From: Mesorhizobium sp. LHD-90
GTDB taxonomy: Bacteria; Pseudomonadota; Alphaproteobacteria; Rhizobiales; Rhizobiaceae
NCBI RefSeq assembly: GCF_030929505.1
Contig: NZ_JAVFVV010000006.1
Span: 248,001-312,000, forward strand
Direction of reading: 5' to 3'
DNA length: 64,000 nucleotides
A model generated the notes under the pieces. It was not told the origin of the DNA, made no database searches, and saw nothing but the letters and a program-made list of their open reading frames with translations. This document shows positions 8,148-20,130 of this stretch, one piece after another (the first letter of the stretch is position 1; the number at the start of each line of letters is the position of its first letter). The position numbers and the translations under genes are program-made.

Positions 8148-8699
8148 TCCGCTTGCGCCTTTTTCGCGGCGACGATCCGGCCCCGCCACGGGTGGTGCAG
8201 GCTTGCCGTAACGCAAGGCCTCGATCGAGGACCCGGCTGGGCACGCATCGCTTGGGCACAAACGCCGTTCACGAAGGGCGCGAGAATCGCGCTGGCGCTG
8301 TCCGGGGTCGCACAATTTGGCTCGGGCATGGTCCTGCTTCGGCACAGGGGGGTGATTTTCCGCCCACCTTGATTCGGGTCCCGAACAGGGCGCCTCCCCT
8401 GCAAAAATGCCCGTTCTTGCCTGTATACGGTCGTGGATCTGGCAGTCGCCGTTCCGCGGGATTCAAAAATTCGTGATGTAGAATCGGCCATGCCGCGGTC
8501 GCAGGAATGACTACGTCATTTGGCCGTAAAGCTTGGATTGCGCTATACTTTAGGTCGTTGTGGCACGGCGTGGACAGACGCTGTGCTTACCTGCCGCTGA
8601 CGGCGCTCGCAACTTAAAGTGACCGGCTTTGCTTAGGCGGCTTTGCACATTTCGGTTTGCAAACCGGCAAAGCGTGTTACGATTCCCACAAAAAAGGGC
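8148..8699. other. Gene-free stretch between mini-ORF 2 and the ABC exporter
   Basis: About 550 bp with no ORF that looks coding on either strand; the apparent ORFs are arginine- and proline-rich noise. It holds a promoter-like pair at 8520-8549 and, just before the exporter start, a 14-bp palindrome (CGGTTTGCAAACCG) enclosed by GCTTTGC and GCAAAGC arms, which can form a hairpin. A sugar operon expected next to the LacI regulator is missing here. Confidence 0.6.
8520..8549 (+). promoter_or_regulatory. Possible promoter of the ABC exporter
   Basis: TTGGCC (8520-8525) and TATACT (8544-8549) with an 18-bp spacer, 150 bp before the ATG of the exporter. Only the -10 box is close to consensus. Confidence 0.35.
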
Positions 8700-10724
8700 A
8701 TGGGGGTGGAATCGTTGATTCGGTCGTGGGTCGCAGGACCCGCGCCACGTCTGTTTCGCGCGTGGCGTGAGCAAAAAACGCAGTCGCCGCCTTCGACGCC
8801 GGTGTCGTCGATGCGCAGCTTCTGGGGCCTCATGCGGGCCTACTGGTTCTCCGAGCGGTGGCGGGAGGCCTGGGCCCTGACGGCGGCGATCGCCCTTCTC
8901 ACCGCGCTCACCAGCAAGGTCGGTGTCTGGATTGCCCAGGCAAGCGGCGATCTTGCCAGCGCCATCGCGTTGTTCCATTGGCCCGACAATGAAGCGCCGC
9001 TGTCGTCTATCCTGAGTGCGGCGGGTTTCCTGGTTTCCCTGGTCATCGCCAAGGAGATCGCGCTGACCGGCTTCCGCCATCTCCTTTCGACGACCCTGCA
9101 CCGCAAATGGCGTGCCTGGCTGACCGGCCGCTTCAACGACGCGCTGCTGGACGCCAACCACACGCATCTCCACGTCCAGAACGCGGCCCGTGCCGCCGAC
9201 GGCACGGAATTGCCGCCGCCCGACAATATCGACCAGCGCATCCATGAATCGATCAAGGACATGGCCGGCGGCGCCATCGGCCTTGCCATGGGCGTGATCG
9301 CGGTCACCACCTCGGCGTTCTTCGTCGGACAGGCGCTGATTGAGAGTTCGACGGCGATCGACGGCCTCGAATTCCTCGGCCACTATGGCGCCGCCGTGCT
9401 GGCCTTCGCCGCGGTTGCCGCCTATGTGCCGCTCAACACCTGGTTCGCGCTGTGGCTCGGCCGCGCGCTGGAGCGCCTGGCTGTCGCCAGCCAGCGGGCG
9501 GAAGGCAGTTTCCGCGGAGAACTGACGACCTTCCTGCGCCGCAGTTTCCATGTGGCCGCCTCGCGCGGCGAGGCGGTTCAGAAGCGGATGAACGCCAGTC
9601 TCTATGCCGGCATCGACCGTGTCTGGGCGCGGCTCAACTGGTTCGATTCGGGCTTCAGGTCTTTCCAGCTCATCTACGACTTCGTCGCTTTCCGCGTCGT
9701 CTCGTATGGTCCGGGCCTGCTCCCTTACATAAACAACAACATCAGCCTGAAGGGCTACGTCACCGGCGCCGAACTGGTGAATACGTTGATACGCGAATGC
9801 TCGTGGTTCATTCACGTCATGCCGGCGATCGCCTCGCTGAAGGCCAATTCCCGCCGCGTCATCGAACTGGCGGACGCCATCGAGCGGGTGATCGATCCGG
9901 ACGACTTTTACCGCACCACCGGGCGCAGCGACTTCCAGTTCGCACGCCAGCACGCGGTATTCGGGCTCACCGTGCGCAACCTCGATCTGATGCATGTCGG
10001 CGAGGAAACGGTGCCTTTCGTCACCGCGCCGCTGCTGCGTTTCCGCCGTGGCGAATGGACCTTTATCCGGGGCGCCTCGGGCGCCGGCAAGTCGAGCCTG
10101 ATCAAGGCGATCAATGGGCTGTGGCCGCATGGCGGCGGCTCGGTGATTTTCCCCGAAGGGGTCTCCACTTTCTACGCGGCGCAGGACGTGCGCCTGCCGC
10201 CGCTCTCGCTGAAGCAACTCGTCTGCCTGCCGGCGGACGAGGCCGATCATGCCGACACGGCGGTCGCGGCTGCGCTGCATCGGGCAGGGCTCGGCGAGTT
10301 CATCGAATATCTTCCCGACAGCGCACGCGACGGCAGGCTGTGGGAGGAGACGCTGTCGGGCGGCCAGAAGCAGAAACTGGTGCTTGCCCGCATCCTGCTG
10401 CATAAGCCCGGCCTGCTGTTCCTCGACGAGGCCACCAGCGCGCTCGATCCTGAGGCCAAGGTGGCTTTCCACCAGGCGATCCGCGACAATTGCCCCGGCG
10501 TCATCGTCGTCAGCGTCATGCATGAAGCGGAGCCGCCGAAATCGTCGACCGGCGCGGAGTTCTACGACAGTGTGCTGACCATCGCCGACGGACTGGCCGT
10601 CAAGGCGCCGCTGCGCGCGGAGCCGCTTCAGCCGCTTCCCGACCTCGCCACGATGCTTGCAAGACCCGGCCGCCAGGCGCCGGCCAAGCCGGCATTGGCG
10701 CGCCAGACCCAGAACAACAACTAG
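8700..10724 (+). CDS. SbmA/BacA-like ABC transporter, fused permease and ATPase
   Basis: A 674-residue inner-membrane half transporter. The first about 400 residues form the SbmA/BacA-like membrane domain (ABC_membrane_2 type), with FW..YW-like segment FWGLMRAYWFSERWREAW and several hydrophobic helices. The ATPase follows: Walker A GASGAGKSSL (about 458), signature LSGGQKQKL (about 551) and Walker B LLFLDEATSALD (about 570), all intact; the last 60 residues are Pro/Ala-rich. Homodimers of this family (for example YddA, Rv1819c) move peptides, cobalamin or very long chain lipids; the cargo here is not known. The ATG at 8700 is preferred to a TTG at 8643, which lies in the hairpin region. Confidence 0.85.
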   Translation: MGVESLIRSWVAGPAPRLFRAWREQKTQSPPSTPVSSMRSFWGLMRAYWFSERWREAWALTAAIALLTALTSKVGVWIAQASGDLASAIALFHWPDNEAPLSSILSAAGFLVSLVIAKEIALTGFRHLLSTTLHRKWRAWLTGRFNDALLDANHTHLHVQNAARAADGTELPPPDNIDQRIHESIKDMAGGAIGLAMGVIAVTTSAFFVGQALIESSTAIDGLEFLGHYGAAVLAFAAVAAYVPLNTWFALWLGRALERLAVASQRAEGSFRGELTTFLRRSFHVAASRGEAVQKRMNASLYAGIDRVWARLNWFDSGFRSFQLIYDFVAFRVVSYGPGLLPYINNNISLKGYVTGAELVNTLIRECSWFIHVMPAIASLKANSRRVIELADAIERVIDPDDFYRTTGRSDFQFARQHAVFGLTVRNLDLMHVGEETVPFVTAPLLRFRRGEWTFIRGASGAGKSSLIKAINGLWPHGGGSVIFPEGVSTFYAAQDVRLPPLSLKQLVCLPADEADHADTAVAAALHRAGLGEFIEYLPDSARDGRLWEETLSGGQKQKLVLARILLHKPGLLFLDEATSALDPEAKVAFHQAIRDNCPGVIVVSVMHEAEPPKSSTGAEFYDSVLTIADGLAVKAPLRAEPLQPLPDLATMLARPGRQAPAKPALARQTQNNN

Positions 10725-11212
10725 CCCCCGCCGCGGATCTCACCGGCATCGCCGACGGCGACATCGGCAGACTCTGTGTCTGTCCCGCCGTTCTTTCCGG
10801 CGAAGCATCGGGCAGGGTGGTGACAGCGGTGCGGGTGATCAAAGCCAGTGCTCACCTGCGAGACTTCCCCGAGATTTCCCGGGGTGTCTTCGTACGCCGT
10901 TTGGGGGCTCGGCGAGCAAGCTCACGGCGCTATCCGCATCGCCGAAACCTGCTTCGGACAAGCGAGTCGCCGGCTTTTTCGGCGGTTTTTGAAGGCCGGC
11001 GAGGCTGACCCGAGGCAGGTGTCACCTATCCAATTGATATGATTTGGCATTATGGACTTCACACGTTATGCATGTGTATGCATTGAGTTGCAATCCGACG
11101 CCATAAGCCTTTGATTCTGCTCTGCTTTGCGCTTTAGCCGATCTAGCCGGCATCGGGCCATGTCAGAATCTCGGCATTTCGGCGCTTGTCGCGATGTGAG
11201 GCTTCCAGACGC
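10725..11212. other. Intergenic stretch before glpR
   Basis: About 490 bp with no supported gene. A small hairpin followed by five T residues (about 10968-10990: CGCCG, loop, CGGCG, then GTTTTT) may end exporter transcription. Between 11030 and 11110 the sequence becomes AT-rich, with two ATGCAT palindromes four bases apart, possibly a regulatory zone. Confidence 0.4.
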
Positions 11213-11245
11213 TTTCGTTTTCCTCTAATGATTGGGAAAACGAAA
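11213..11245. promoter_or_regulatory. Inverted repeat, candidate GlpR operator before glpR
   Basis: Perfect 11-bp arms TTTCGTTTTCC (11213-11223) and GGAAAACGAAA (11235-11245) with an 11-bp spacer, ending 14 bp before the glpR ATG. DeoR/GlpR regulators commonly bind TTTCG(T)-type repeats; the position suits autoregulation. The repeat is seen; its role is inferred. Confidence 0.6.
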
Positions 11246-11259
11246 CCGAGGGAAGAGAC

Positions 11260-12039
11260 ATGTACCTATCGCCGCGCCATTCCGAAATCATACAGATGGC
11301 GAAGGATCAGGGCCGTGTCCTTGTCGATGACCTCGCCACCCATTTCGGCGTGACGCCGCAGACAATCCGCAAGGATCTCAACGACTTGTGCGACCAGCGG
11401 TTGCTGTCGCGCATCCATGGCGGCGCGCTCTTTCCCTCCGGCATCGCCAATGTCGAATATGAGGCGCGGCGCAAGATCGCCGCCTCCGAGAAGGAGGCGA
11501 TCGGCCGCGCAGCGGCGCGCATCATTCCCGACAACGCCTCGCTGTTCATCAATATCGGCACCACCACCGAAGAGGTCAGCAAGGCGCTTCTGGATCATTC
11601 CGGACTTATGGTCATCACCAATAACATCAATGTTGCCAACAGGATGCGTGTTTATCCCGGGATCGAGGTGGTTATCGCCGGCGGCGTGGTGCGCGGCTCC
11701 GATGGAGGAGTCGTCGGCGAGGCAGCGGTGGACTTCATAAAGCAGTTCAAGGTCGACTATGCGGTCATCGGCGCCTCGGCGATCGACCATGACGGCGCGT
11801 TGCTCGACTACGACTTTCGCGAGGTCAAGGTCGCGCAAGCCATCATCGCCAATGCCCGCCACGTGATCCTGGTTTCGGACGCAACCAAGTTCGAACGTAC
11901 CGCCCCCGTTCGCATCGGCCATCTGTCGCAGGTCAACACCTTCATCACCGACACCTGTGAGTTGCCGGCGATCCGACGCATCTGCCAGGAAAACGAGGTG
12001 GAACTGGTCGAGACCGACCGGTTGACGCAGGGTATGTGA
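11260..12039 (+). CDS. glpR: DeoR/GlpR-family repressor of the glycerol regulon
   Basis: A 259-residue regulator. Residues 5-57 form the DeoR helix-turn-helix (RHSEIIQMAKDQGRVLVDDL, then FGVTPQTIRKDLNDLC), followed by RIHGGA and the sugar-phosphate sensor domain (about 75-235) with FINIGTTTEEVSKAL, VVIAGGVVRGSDGG and VILVSDATKFERTA. In GlpR proteins glycerol-3-phosphate or glycerol releases the repressor. It lies 117 bp upstream of glpD in the same direction, heading the complete glycerol block, which makes the GlpR assignment firm. A GGGAAGAGAC ribosome site precedes the ATG. Confidence 0.9.
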   Translation: MYLSPRHSEIIQMAKDQGRVLVDDLATHFGVTPQTIRKDLNDLCDQRLLSRIHGGALFPSGIANVEYEARRKIAASEKEAIGRAAARIIPDNASLFINIGTTTEEVSKALLDHSGLMVITNNINVANRMRVYPGIEVVIAGGVVRGSDGGVVGEAAVDFIKQFKVDYAVIGASAIDHDGALLDYDFREVKVAQAIIANARHVILVSDATKFERTAPVRIGHLSQVNTFITDTCELPAIRRICQENEVELVETDRLTQGM

Positions 12040-12068
12040 GCGTCGGTGAGGAAAGTACGGATTTTCGT

Positions 12069-12114
12069 TTGACATTCGTTAGTATTTCGAAATAATCCCG
12101 CTAGACTTTCGAAA
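12069..12114 (+). promoter_or_regulatory. glpD promoter overlapped by TTCGAAA-type sites
   Basis: A consensus TTGACA -35 (12069-12074) is followed by AATAAT (12091-12096, 16 bp spacer) or TAATCC (12093-12098, 18 bp). The promoter overlaps a perfect 12-bp palindrome TATTTCGAAATA (12083-12094), followed by TTTCGAAA (12107-12114), and is preceded by TTTCGTTT (12063-12070). These share the TTTCG core with the repeat before glpR, so GlpR repression here is likely. Confidence 0.6.
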
Positions 12115-12156
12115 AGGCAGAAATGTTGCACTGCGAAAGCGAGCGGGGAGGCATTT

Positions 12157-13680
12157 TTGGGCGCAAGCGCGATCCATGACGTGTTCGTCATCGGCGGCGG
12201 CATCAACGGATGCGGCATCGCGCGCGACGCCGTCGGCCGCGGCTTTTCGGTTTTCCTCTGCGAGATGAACGACTTGGCAAGCGGGACCTCGTCCGGCTCG
12301 ACCAAACTGATTCATGGCGGCCTGCGCTACCTCGAGCATTACGAGTTCCGCCTTGTCCGCGAGGCGCTGATGGAACGCGAGGTGCTGTGGAAGATGGCGC
12401 CGCACATCATCTGGCCGATGCGTTTCGTGCTCCCCTATGCCGAGGGCCTGCGGCCGGCCTGGCTGCTGCGGCTTGGGCTTTTCCTCTACGATCATATCGG
12501 CGGGCGCAAGCTGTTGCCGGCGACGAAGACGCTCGACATGGTCAGCGATAAAGCCGGCAAGCCATTGAAACCGCTGTTCAAAAAGGCGTTCGAATATTCC
12601 GACGGCTGGGTCAATGACGCGCGGCTGGTGGTGCTCAACGCCCGCGACGCCGCCGACCGCGGCGCGGTGATCCGCACCCGTACCCGCGTGGTCGAGGCGC
12701 GGCGGGAAGGCGATTTCTGGTCGGTCACAATCGAGGACATGGTGAGCCACGCGACTGAAACGGTCAGGGCAAAACTGATCGTCAATGCCGCCGGACCCTG
12801 GGTCGACCGGGTGCTGGCCGGCGCGGTCGGCCAGAACGACGTGCACAATGTCCGCCTCGTCGGCGGCAGCCACATCGTCGTGCGCAAGAAGTTCGACGAC
12901 CCGCGCGCCTACTTCTTCCAGAACCGTGACGGCCGCATCATTTTCGCGATCCCCTACGAGGAAGATTTCACGCTCATCGGAACCACCGACCAGGATTTCG
13001 TCGGCGATCCGAAGGACGCGCGCATCAGCGAAACCGAAACCGATTATCTGTGCGCCGCCGCAAGCGAATATTTCGCCGAACCGGTCCGCCGCTCCGACAT
13101 CGTCTGGACCTATTCGGCCGTCCGCCCCCTCTATGACGACGGCGCGTCGAAGGCGCAGGAGGCGACGCGCGACTATGTTCTGAAGGCCGAAGGCGGTCAT
13201 GGCCGGGCGGCGATCGTCAATGTTTTCGGTGGGAAAATAACGACTTACCGGCGGCTGGCTGAGTCGATGCTTGAGAAGATCGAGGAGCATGTCGGCAAGC
13301 GCGGAAAACCCTGGACGGCGGGTGCGACGCTGCCGGGCGGCGATTTTCCGGTCAACGGCTTCGACGCCGAGGCGGCGAAGCTGAAGGCGTCCTATCCGTT
13401 CCTCGACCTGGCGCATGCCCGCCGCCTGACCCGGCTCTACGGCACGCGGGCCCGCACGCTGCTGGGGCTGGCGCGTTCGCAGGCCGACCTCGGCAAGAAT
13501 TTTGGGGCCGACCTGTTCGAGGCCGAAGTGCGCTATCTCATGCAGCACGAATGGGCGCTGACCGCCGAGGATGTCTTGTGGCGCAGGACCAAGCGGGGCT
13601 TGAGGCTTACCAAAGAACAGGCGGCGGCGCTCGACCAGTATATGAGCGCGACCCTTGGGGATCGCGCGGCGGCGGAATAG
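12157..13680 (+). CDS. glpD: Aerobic glycerol-3-phosphate dehydrogenase
   Basis: A 507-residue FAD enzyme of the inner membrane face; it oxidises glycerol-3-phosphate to dihydroxyacetone phosphate and passes electrons to quinone. The N-terminal dinucleotide fold is clear (DVFVIGGGINGCGIARDAVG, residues 7-26), followed by the substrate-region motif SSGSTKLIHGGLRYL and the family segments FAIPYEEDFTLIGTTDQD and VFGGKITTYRRLAE; the C-terminal helical cap ends near the stop. The start is a TTG at 12157 with GGGGAGG 7 bp before it, since no ATG lies before the FAD motif. It opens the glpD-glpS-glpT-glpP-glpQ-glpU-glpV order known from rhizobia. Confidence 0.95.
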   Translation: MGASAIHDVFVIGGGINGCGIARDAVGRGFSVFLCEMNDLASGTSSGSTKLIHGGLRYLEHYEFRLVREALMEREVLWKMAPHIIWPMRFVLPYAEGLRPAWLLRLGLFLYDHIGGRKLLPATKTLDMVSDKAGKPLKPLFKKAFEYSDGWVNDARLVVLNARDAADRGAVIRTRTRVVEARREGDFWSVTIEDMVSHATETVRAKLIVNAAGPWVDRVLAGAVGQNDVHNVRLVGGSHIVVRKKFDDPRAYFFQNRDGRIIFAIPYEEDFTLIGTTDQDFVGDPKDARISETETDYLCAAASEYFAEPVRRSDIVWTYSAVRPLYDDGASKAQEATRDYVLKAEGGHGRAAIVNVFGGKITTYRRLAESMLEKIEEHVGKRGKPWTAGATLPGGDFPVNGFDAEAAKLKASYPFLDLAHARRLTRLYGTRARTLLGLARSQADLGKNFGADLFEAEVRYLMQHEWALTAEDVLWRRTKRGLRLTKEQAAALDQYMSATLGDRAAAE

Positions 13681-13705
13681 GCTGCCGGGCTCGGGAGGAG
13701 GCGGA

Positions 13706-14785
13706 ATGCTCGAACTGAAAAACGTGACGAAGACGGTGGCGGGCGCGGATCACATTCGCGACGTTTCGCTGACGCTTCGCCACGGCTCGCTAAACGTGCT
13801 GCTCGGGCCGACCCTGTCCGGCAAGACCAGCCTGATGCGGCTGATGGCCGGGCTGGACGCGCCGACTTCCGGCTCGGTCTGGTTCGACGGCAAGGATGTC
13901 ACTGGCGTCGCGGTGCAAAAGCGAAACGTCGCAATGGTTTACCAGCAGTTCATCAACTATCCGGCGATGACCGTCTACGAAAACATCGCCTCGCCGCTGC
14001 GCGTCGCCGGCACCGACCAGGCTAGGATCGACCGCGAGGTGAAGCGCGCGGCGGAACTGATGAAGCTGACGCCCTACCTGCAGCGGACGCCTTTGAATCT
14101 ATCCGGCGGCCAGCAGCAGCGCACCGCGCTGGCGCGAGCCATCGTCAAGAACGCCAGCCTCGTGCTGCTCGACGAACCGCTCGCCAATCTCGACTACAAG
14201 CTGCGCGAGGAACTGCGCGCCGAGCTGCCGAAACTGTTCGCCGAGGCCGGCACCATCTTCGTCTACGCCACGACGGAGCCGCATGAGGCGCTGCTGCTCG
14301 GCGGCAACACGGCGACGCTGTCGGAAGGTCGGGTGACGCAGTTCGGGCCGACCATCGACGTCTTCCGCCAACCTGTTGATCTGATTACCGCCAGAACCTT
14401 CTCCGATCCGCCGCTGAACACCCTCGTCATGCGCAAGGACGGCGCGCGCTTCCTGCTCGACGGTGGCGTCGGCCTGCCGGTGCCTACAGAACTTTCCGCC
14501 ATCGCCGACGGCGCCTACACGATCGGCTTCCAGCCGCACCACCTGTCGCTCGCGCGGCCGACGGCGAACGCCGTCTCCGTGCCGGCCAAGGTGACGGTGA
14601 CCGAAATCACCGGGTCTGAGAGTTTTGTCCACCTGCAATTCGCCGACGCGAAATGGGTGATGCTGACGCCGGGCATAAAGGTGTTCGAGGCGGACGAGAC
14701 GGTCGAGGTGTTCATCGACCCTCGCCACATCCTGGTGTTCGACGCGGCCGGCCGCTCGGCCGCCTCGCGCAAACTGGCGGCTTGA
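13706..14785 (+). CDS. glpS: Glycerol ABC transporter ATPase GlpS
   Basis: A 359-residue ATP-binding subunit of the rhizobial glycerol importer. Walker A is GPTLSGKT (residues 34-41), the signature is canonical LSGGQ (132-136), and Walker B is VLLDEPLANLD; a C-terminal MalK-like OB domain follows (from about 240). At the switch position the usual THDQxEA reads TTEPHEA, so the H-loop histidine is replaced by threonine (T190). This subunit would thus form one defective and one normal half-site (see GlpT). GGGAGGAGGC precedes the ATG at 13706, 25 bp after glpD. Confidence 0.9.
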   Translation: MLELKNVTKTVAGADHIRDVSLTLRHGSLNVLLGPTLSGKTSLMRLMAGLDAPTSGSVWFDGKDVTGVAVQKRNVAMVYQQFINYPAMTVYENIASPLRVAGTDQARIDREVKRAAELMKLTPYLQRTPLNLSGGQQQRTALARAIVKNASLVLLDEPLANLDYKLREELRAELPKLFAEAGTIFVYATTEPHEALLLGGNTATLSEGRVTQFGPTIDVFRQPVDLITARTFSDPPLNTLVMRKDGARFLLDGGVGLPVPTELSAIADGAYTIGFQPHHLSLARPTANAVSVPAKVTVTEITGSESFVHLQFADAKWVMLTPGIKVFEADETVEVFIDPRHILVFDAAGRSAASRKLAA

Positions 14786-14795
14786 GGAGGACGGG

Positions 14796-15865
<1,070 letters not shown>

Positions 15866-15866
<1 letters not shown>

Positions 15867-16732
15867 TGAACAAGACCTGGAACAACCGGGCCTGGTTCAT
15901 GGTCCTGCCGGTGCTGCTGCTGGTCGCGTTTTCGGCGGTCATCCCGCTGATGACCGTGGTCAATTACTCGGTGCAGGATACGTTCGGCAACAACGAGTTC
16001 TTCTGGGCTGGAACCGAATGGTTCCAGGAGATGCTGCATTCCGATCGCTTCTGGGAGGCGATGGGCCGCAACCTGATCTTCTCCTTCATCATTCTCGCCA
16101 TCGAAATCCCGCTCGGCATCTTCATCGCGCTGAACATGCCGAAGAGCGGCTGGGGCGTGCCTGTCTGTCTGGTGCTGATGGCGCTGCCGCTGCTGATCCC
16201 TTGGAACGTCGTCGGCACGATCTGGCAGGTGTTCGGCCGCGTCGACATCGGCCTGCTCGGCTATACGCTGTCGGCGGTCGGCATCGACTACAACTACGTC
16301 AACGACCCGTTCGACGCCTGGGTAACGGTAATCGTGATGGACGTCTGGCACTGGACCAGCCTGGTGGTGCTGCTCTGCTATGCCGGCCTGGTGTCGATCC
16401 CCGACGCCTACTACCAGGCCGCCAAGATCGACGGGGCATCGCGCTGGTCGATCTTCCGCTACATCCAGTTGCCGAAGATGAACCGCGTGCTGCTGATCGC
16501 CGTGCTTCTGCGCTTCATGGACAGTTTCATGATCTATACCGAGCCCTTCGTGGTGACCGGCGGCGGGCCGGGCAATTCCACGACCTTCCTGTCGATAGAC
16601 CTGGTCAAGATGGCGGTCGGGCAGTTCGACCTCGGCCCGGCGGCGGCGATGTCGATAATCTACTTCCTGATCATCCTGCTCCTGTCATGGGTGTTCTACA
16701 CCGTCATGACCAACTACGACGCGGAGCGTTGA
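15866..16732 (+). CDS. glpP: Glycerol ABC transporter permease GlpP
   Basis: A 288-residue inner-membrane permease of the MalF/UgpA type with six predicted membrane segments (the first at about 10-32). The EAA loop that contacts the ATPases is visible (DAYYQAAKIDGASRWSIFRY, about residues 179-198). It is translationally coupled to glpT by a one-base overlap and precedes glpQ by one base. The ATG at 15866 is preferred to the GTG three bases upstream because it gives the TGATG coupling. Confidence 0.9.
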
Positions 16733-16733
16733 G

Positions 16734-17654
16734 ATGGCCGACGTGAAGACCACGGCAGCAACCGCCCGCGCCGGCGATCTCGGCGCCGCGCCCGCCGGCG
16801 CGGTGGCGGCCGGGCAGGACGCGGTTGCCCGCGCCATGCGCCGGCGCGGCGACGAAAGCCGGTTCTGGTGGCTGGTGCCGACGCTTTACATCATCTTTCT
16901 GATGCTGCCGATCTACTGGCTCATGAATATGAGCTTCAAAACCAACCAGGAGATTCTTGGCTCGTTCTCGCTGTGGCCGCAGAATCCGACGATCGCCAAC
17001 TACATGGTGATCTTCACCGACCCGTCCTGGTACAAGGGCTACATCAACTCGATCATCTATGTGGTCATGAACACGGTGATTTCGGTCACCGTGGCGCTGC
17101 CCGCCGCCTATGCCTTCTCGCGCTACCGGTTCCTGGGCGACAAGCACCTGTTCTTCTGGCTGCTCACCAACCGCATGGCGCCACCGGCGGTGTTCGCGCT
17201 GCCCTTCTTCCAGCTCTATTCGGCCTTCGGGCTGATCGACACCCACATCGCCGTCGCGCTGGCGCACTGCCTGTTCAATGTGCCGCTGGCGGTGTGGATC
17301 CTGGAAGGCTTCATGTCCGGCGTGCCGAAGGAGATCGACGAGACCGCCTATATCGACGGCTATTCGTTCCCGAAATTCTTCGTGAAGATTTTCATGCCGC
17401 TGATCGCGTCGGGCATCGGCGTCGCCGCCTTCTTCTGCTTCATGTTCTCCTGGGTGGAACTCTTGATCGCCCGCACGCTGACGACGACGGACGCAAAACC
17501 GATCGCCGCGATCATGACCCGCACCGTCTCGGCTTCCGGCCTCGACTGGGGCGTGCTGGCGGCGGCCGGCGTGCTCACCATCATCCCCGGCGCGCTGGTG
17601 ATCTGGTTCGTGCGCAACTACATCGCCAAGGGCTTTGCCCTGGGGAGGGTGTGA
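16734..17654 (+). CDS. glpQ: Glycerol ABC transporter permease GlpQ
   Basis: A 306-residue permease of the MalG/UgpE type. An Ala/Gly-rich cytosolic N-terminus (about 40 residues) precedes the first membrane segment (WWLVPTLYIIFLMLPIYWL, about 43-62); five further segments follow and the EAA loop reads KEIDETAYIDGYSFPKFF (about 201-218). It starts 1 bp after glpP. The name again follows the rhizobial transporter and does not mean the E. coli glycerophosphodiesterase. Confidence 0.9.
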   Translation: MADVKTTAATARAGDLGAAPAGAVAAGQDAVARAMRRRGDESRFWWLVPTLYIIFLMLPIYWLMNMSFKTNQEILGSFSLWPQNPTIANYMVIFTDPSWYKGYINSIIYVVMNTVISVTVALPAAYAFSRYRFLGDKHLFFWLLTNRMAPPAVFALPFFQLYSAFGLIDTHIAVALAHCLFNVPLAVWILEGFMSGVPKEIDETAYIDGYSFPKFFVKIFMPLIASGIGVAAFFCFMFSWVELLIARTLTTTDAKPIAAIMTRTVSASGLDWGVLAAAGVLTIIPGALVIWFVRNYIAKGFALGRV

Positions 17655-17672
17655 TGGTGGTCGCAGCGCGGT

Positions 17673-17803
17673 TACCCTCCCCCTTGTGGGGAGGGTCGAC
17701 GAGAAAGCCGAGCGTAGCGAAGCTTTTGAGGCGGGGTGGGGGTGTTTATGCCTTTGACCCCCACCCGGCCCTCCGGGCCACCCTCCCCACAAGGGGGAGG
17801 GTA
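17673..17803. repeat. Intergenic inverted-repeat element, copy A
   Basis: A 131-bp element with perfect 24-bp terminal inverted repeats (17673-17696 and 17780-17803; arms start TACCCTCCCCCTTGTGG) and inner GGGTGGGGGT/ACCCCCACCC arms, so it folds into a long hairpin. The same 24-bp ends occur at 40662-40784. It sits between glpQ and glpU, inside the operon. Such GC-rich elements are common in rhizobial genomes; no coding capacity is supported. Confidence 0.85.
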
Positions 17804-17832
17804 GAGGCTGCCGCGACCCAGGAGATCCGCCC

Positions 17833-18240
17833 ATGACCGCATCCCGCCGTTGGGTTCTGCCGCTGGGCGCGGTGCTTGCCGCCTATCTGGCCGCCATCGC
17901 GCTGCTGGTCGCCATGCTGCCGAGGAAGGACGGCGCGGTCGACTGGTTCGCGCCGCTGGTGCGCGGCGGCTGGATGGCCTGGTCGTTCCCCAGCGCCATG
18001 TTCTTCCTGACCATCCTTTTGCTGCTCTGCCTGATGGCGGTGTGGGAATACGCCTCGCCGGGCGGCAATCCGCGTGTCGGCATCCTGCGCTTCGAGACGA
18101 CGCGCGGCGACCGCCTTTTCATTTCGCTGCTTGGCAGCGCCTTTATCCATCTCGCTTGGCTGGGTCTGATCGGACCCAACCTGTGGTGGGCTCTCGCTCT
18201 CTCCGTGGTCTACGCCGTCGGCGTATTCCGCACCGTGTAG
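17833..18240 (+). CDS. glpU: DUF2160 small membrane protein of the glycerol transporter
   Basis: A 135-residue integral membrane protein with about four hydrophobic segments (about 9-28, 45-68, 95-112, 115-132). It matches by context and composition the small DUF2160 protein between the permeases and binding protein of rhizobial glycerol operons, called GlpU there. Its exact job in the transporter is not known; being always inside the operon it is probably an accessory membrane subunit. The inverted-repeat element lies just upstream, between it and glpQ. Confidence 0.75.
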   Translation: MTASRRWVLPLGAVLAAYLAAIALLVAMLPRKDGAVDWFAPLVRGGWMAWSFPSAMFFLTILLLLCLMAVWEYASPGGNPRVGILRFETTRGDRLFISLLGSAFIHLAWLGLIGPNLWWALALSVVYAVGVFRTV

Positions 18241-18315
18241 AGGGAGAAACTGTTGAGGCGGCCGCGTGCCGGCGACCGCCTCGATCGCACTTGAAACCTT
18301 AAGGGAGGAAATCTC

Positions 18316-20040
<1,725 letters not shown>

Positions 20041-20055
20041 TCTCGTGATGGGAAC

Positions 20056-20073
20056 GGGGGGCTTCGGCCCCCC
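20056..20073 (+). promoter_or_regulatory. TTCG-tetraloop hairpin after glpV
   Basis: GGGGGGC-TTCG-GCCCCCC, a seven-pair stem with a very stable tetraloop, 16 bp after the glpV stop and without a following T run. Likely an mRNA-stabilising or partial-termination element separating glpV from the coiled-coil gene and glpK. Confidence 0.65.
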
Positions 20074-20130
20074 GGCTTCCTTGCCGCCGGAACGGTTTGC
20101 ACCCATAATGTCGTCGGCGGAGGTGCCGAC

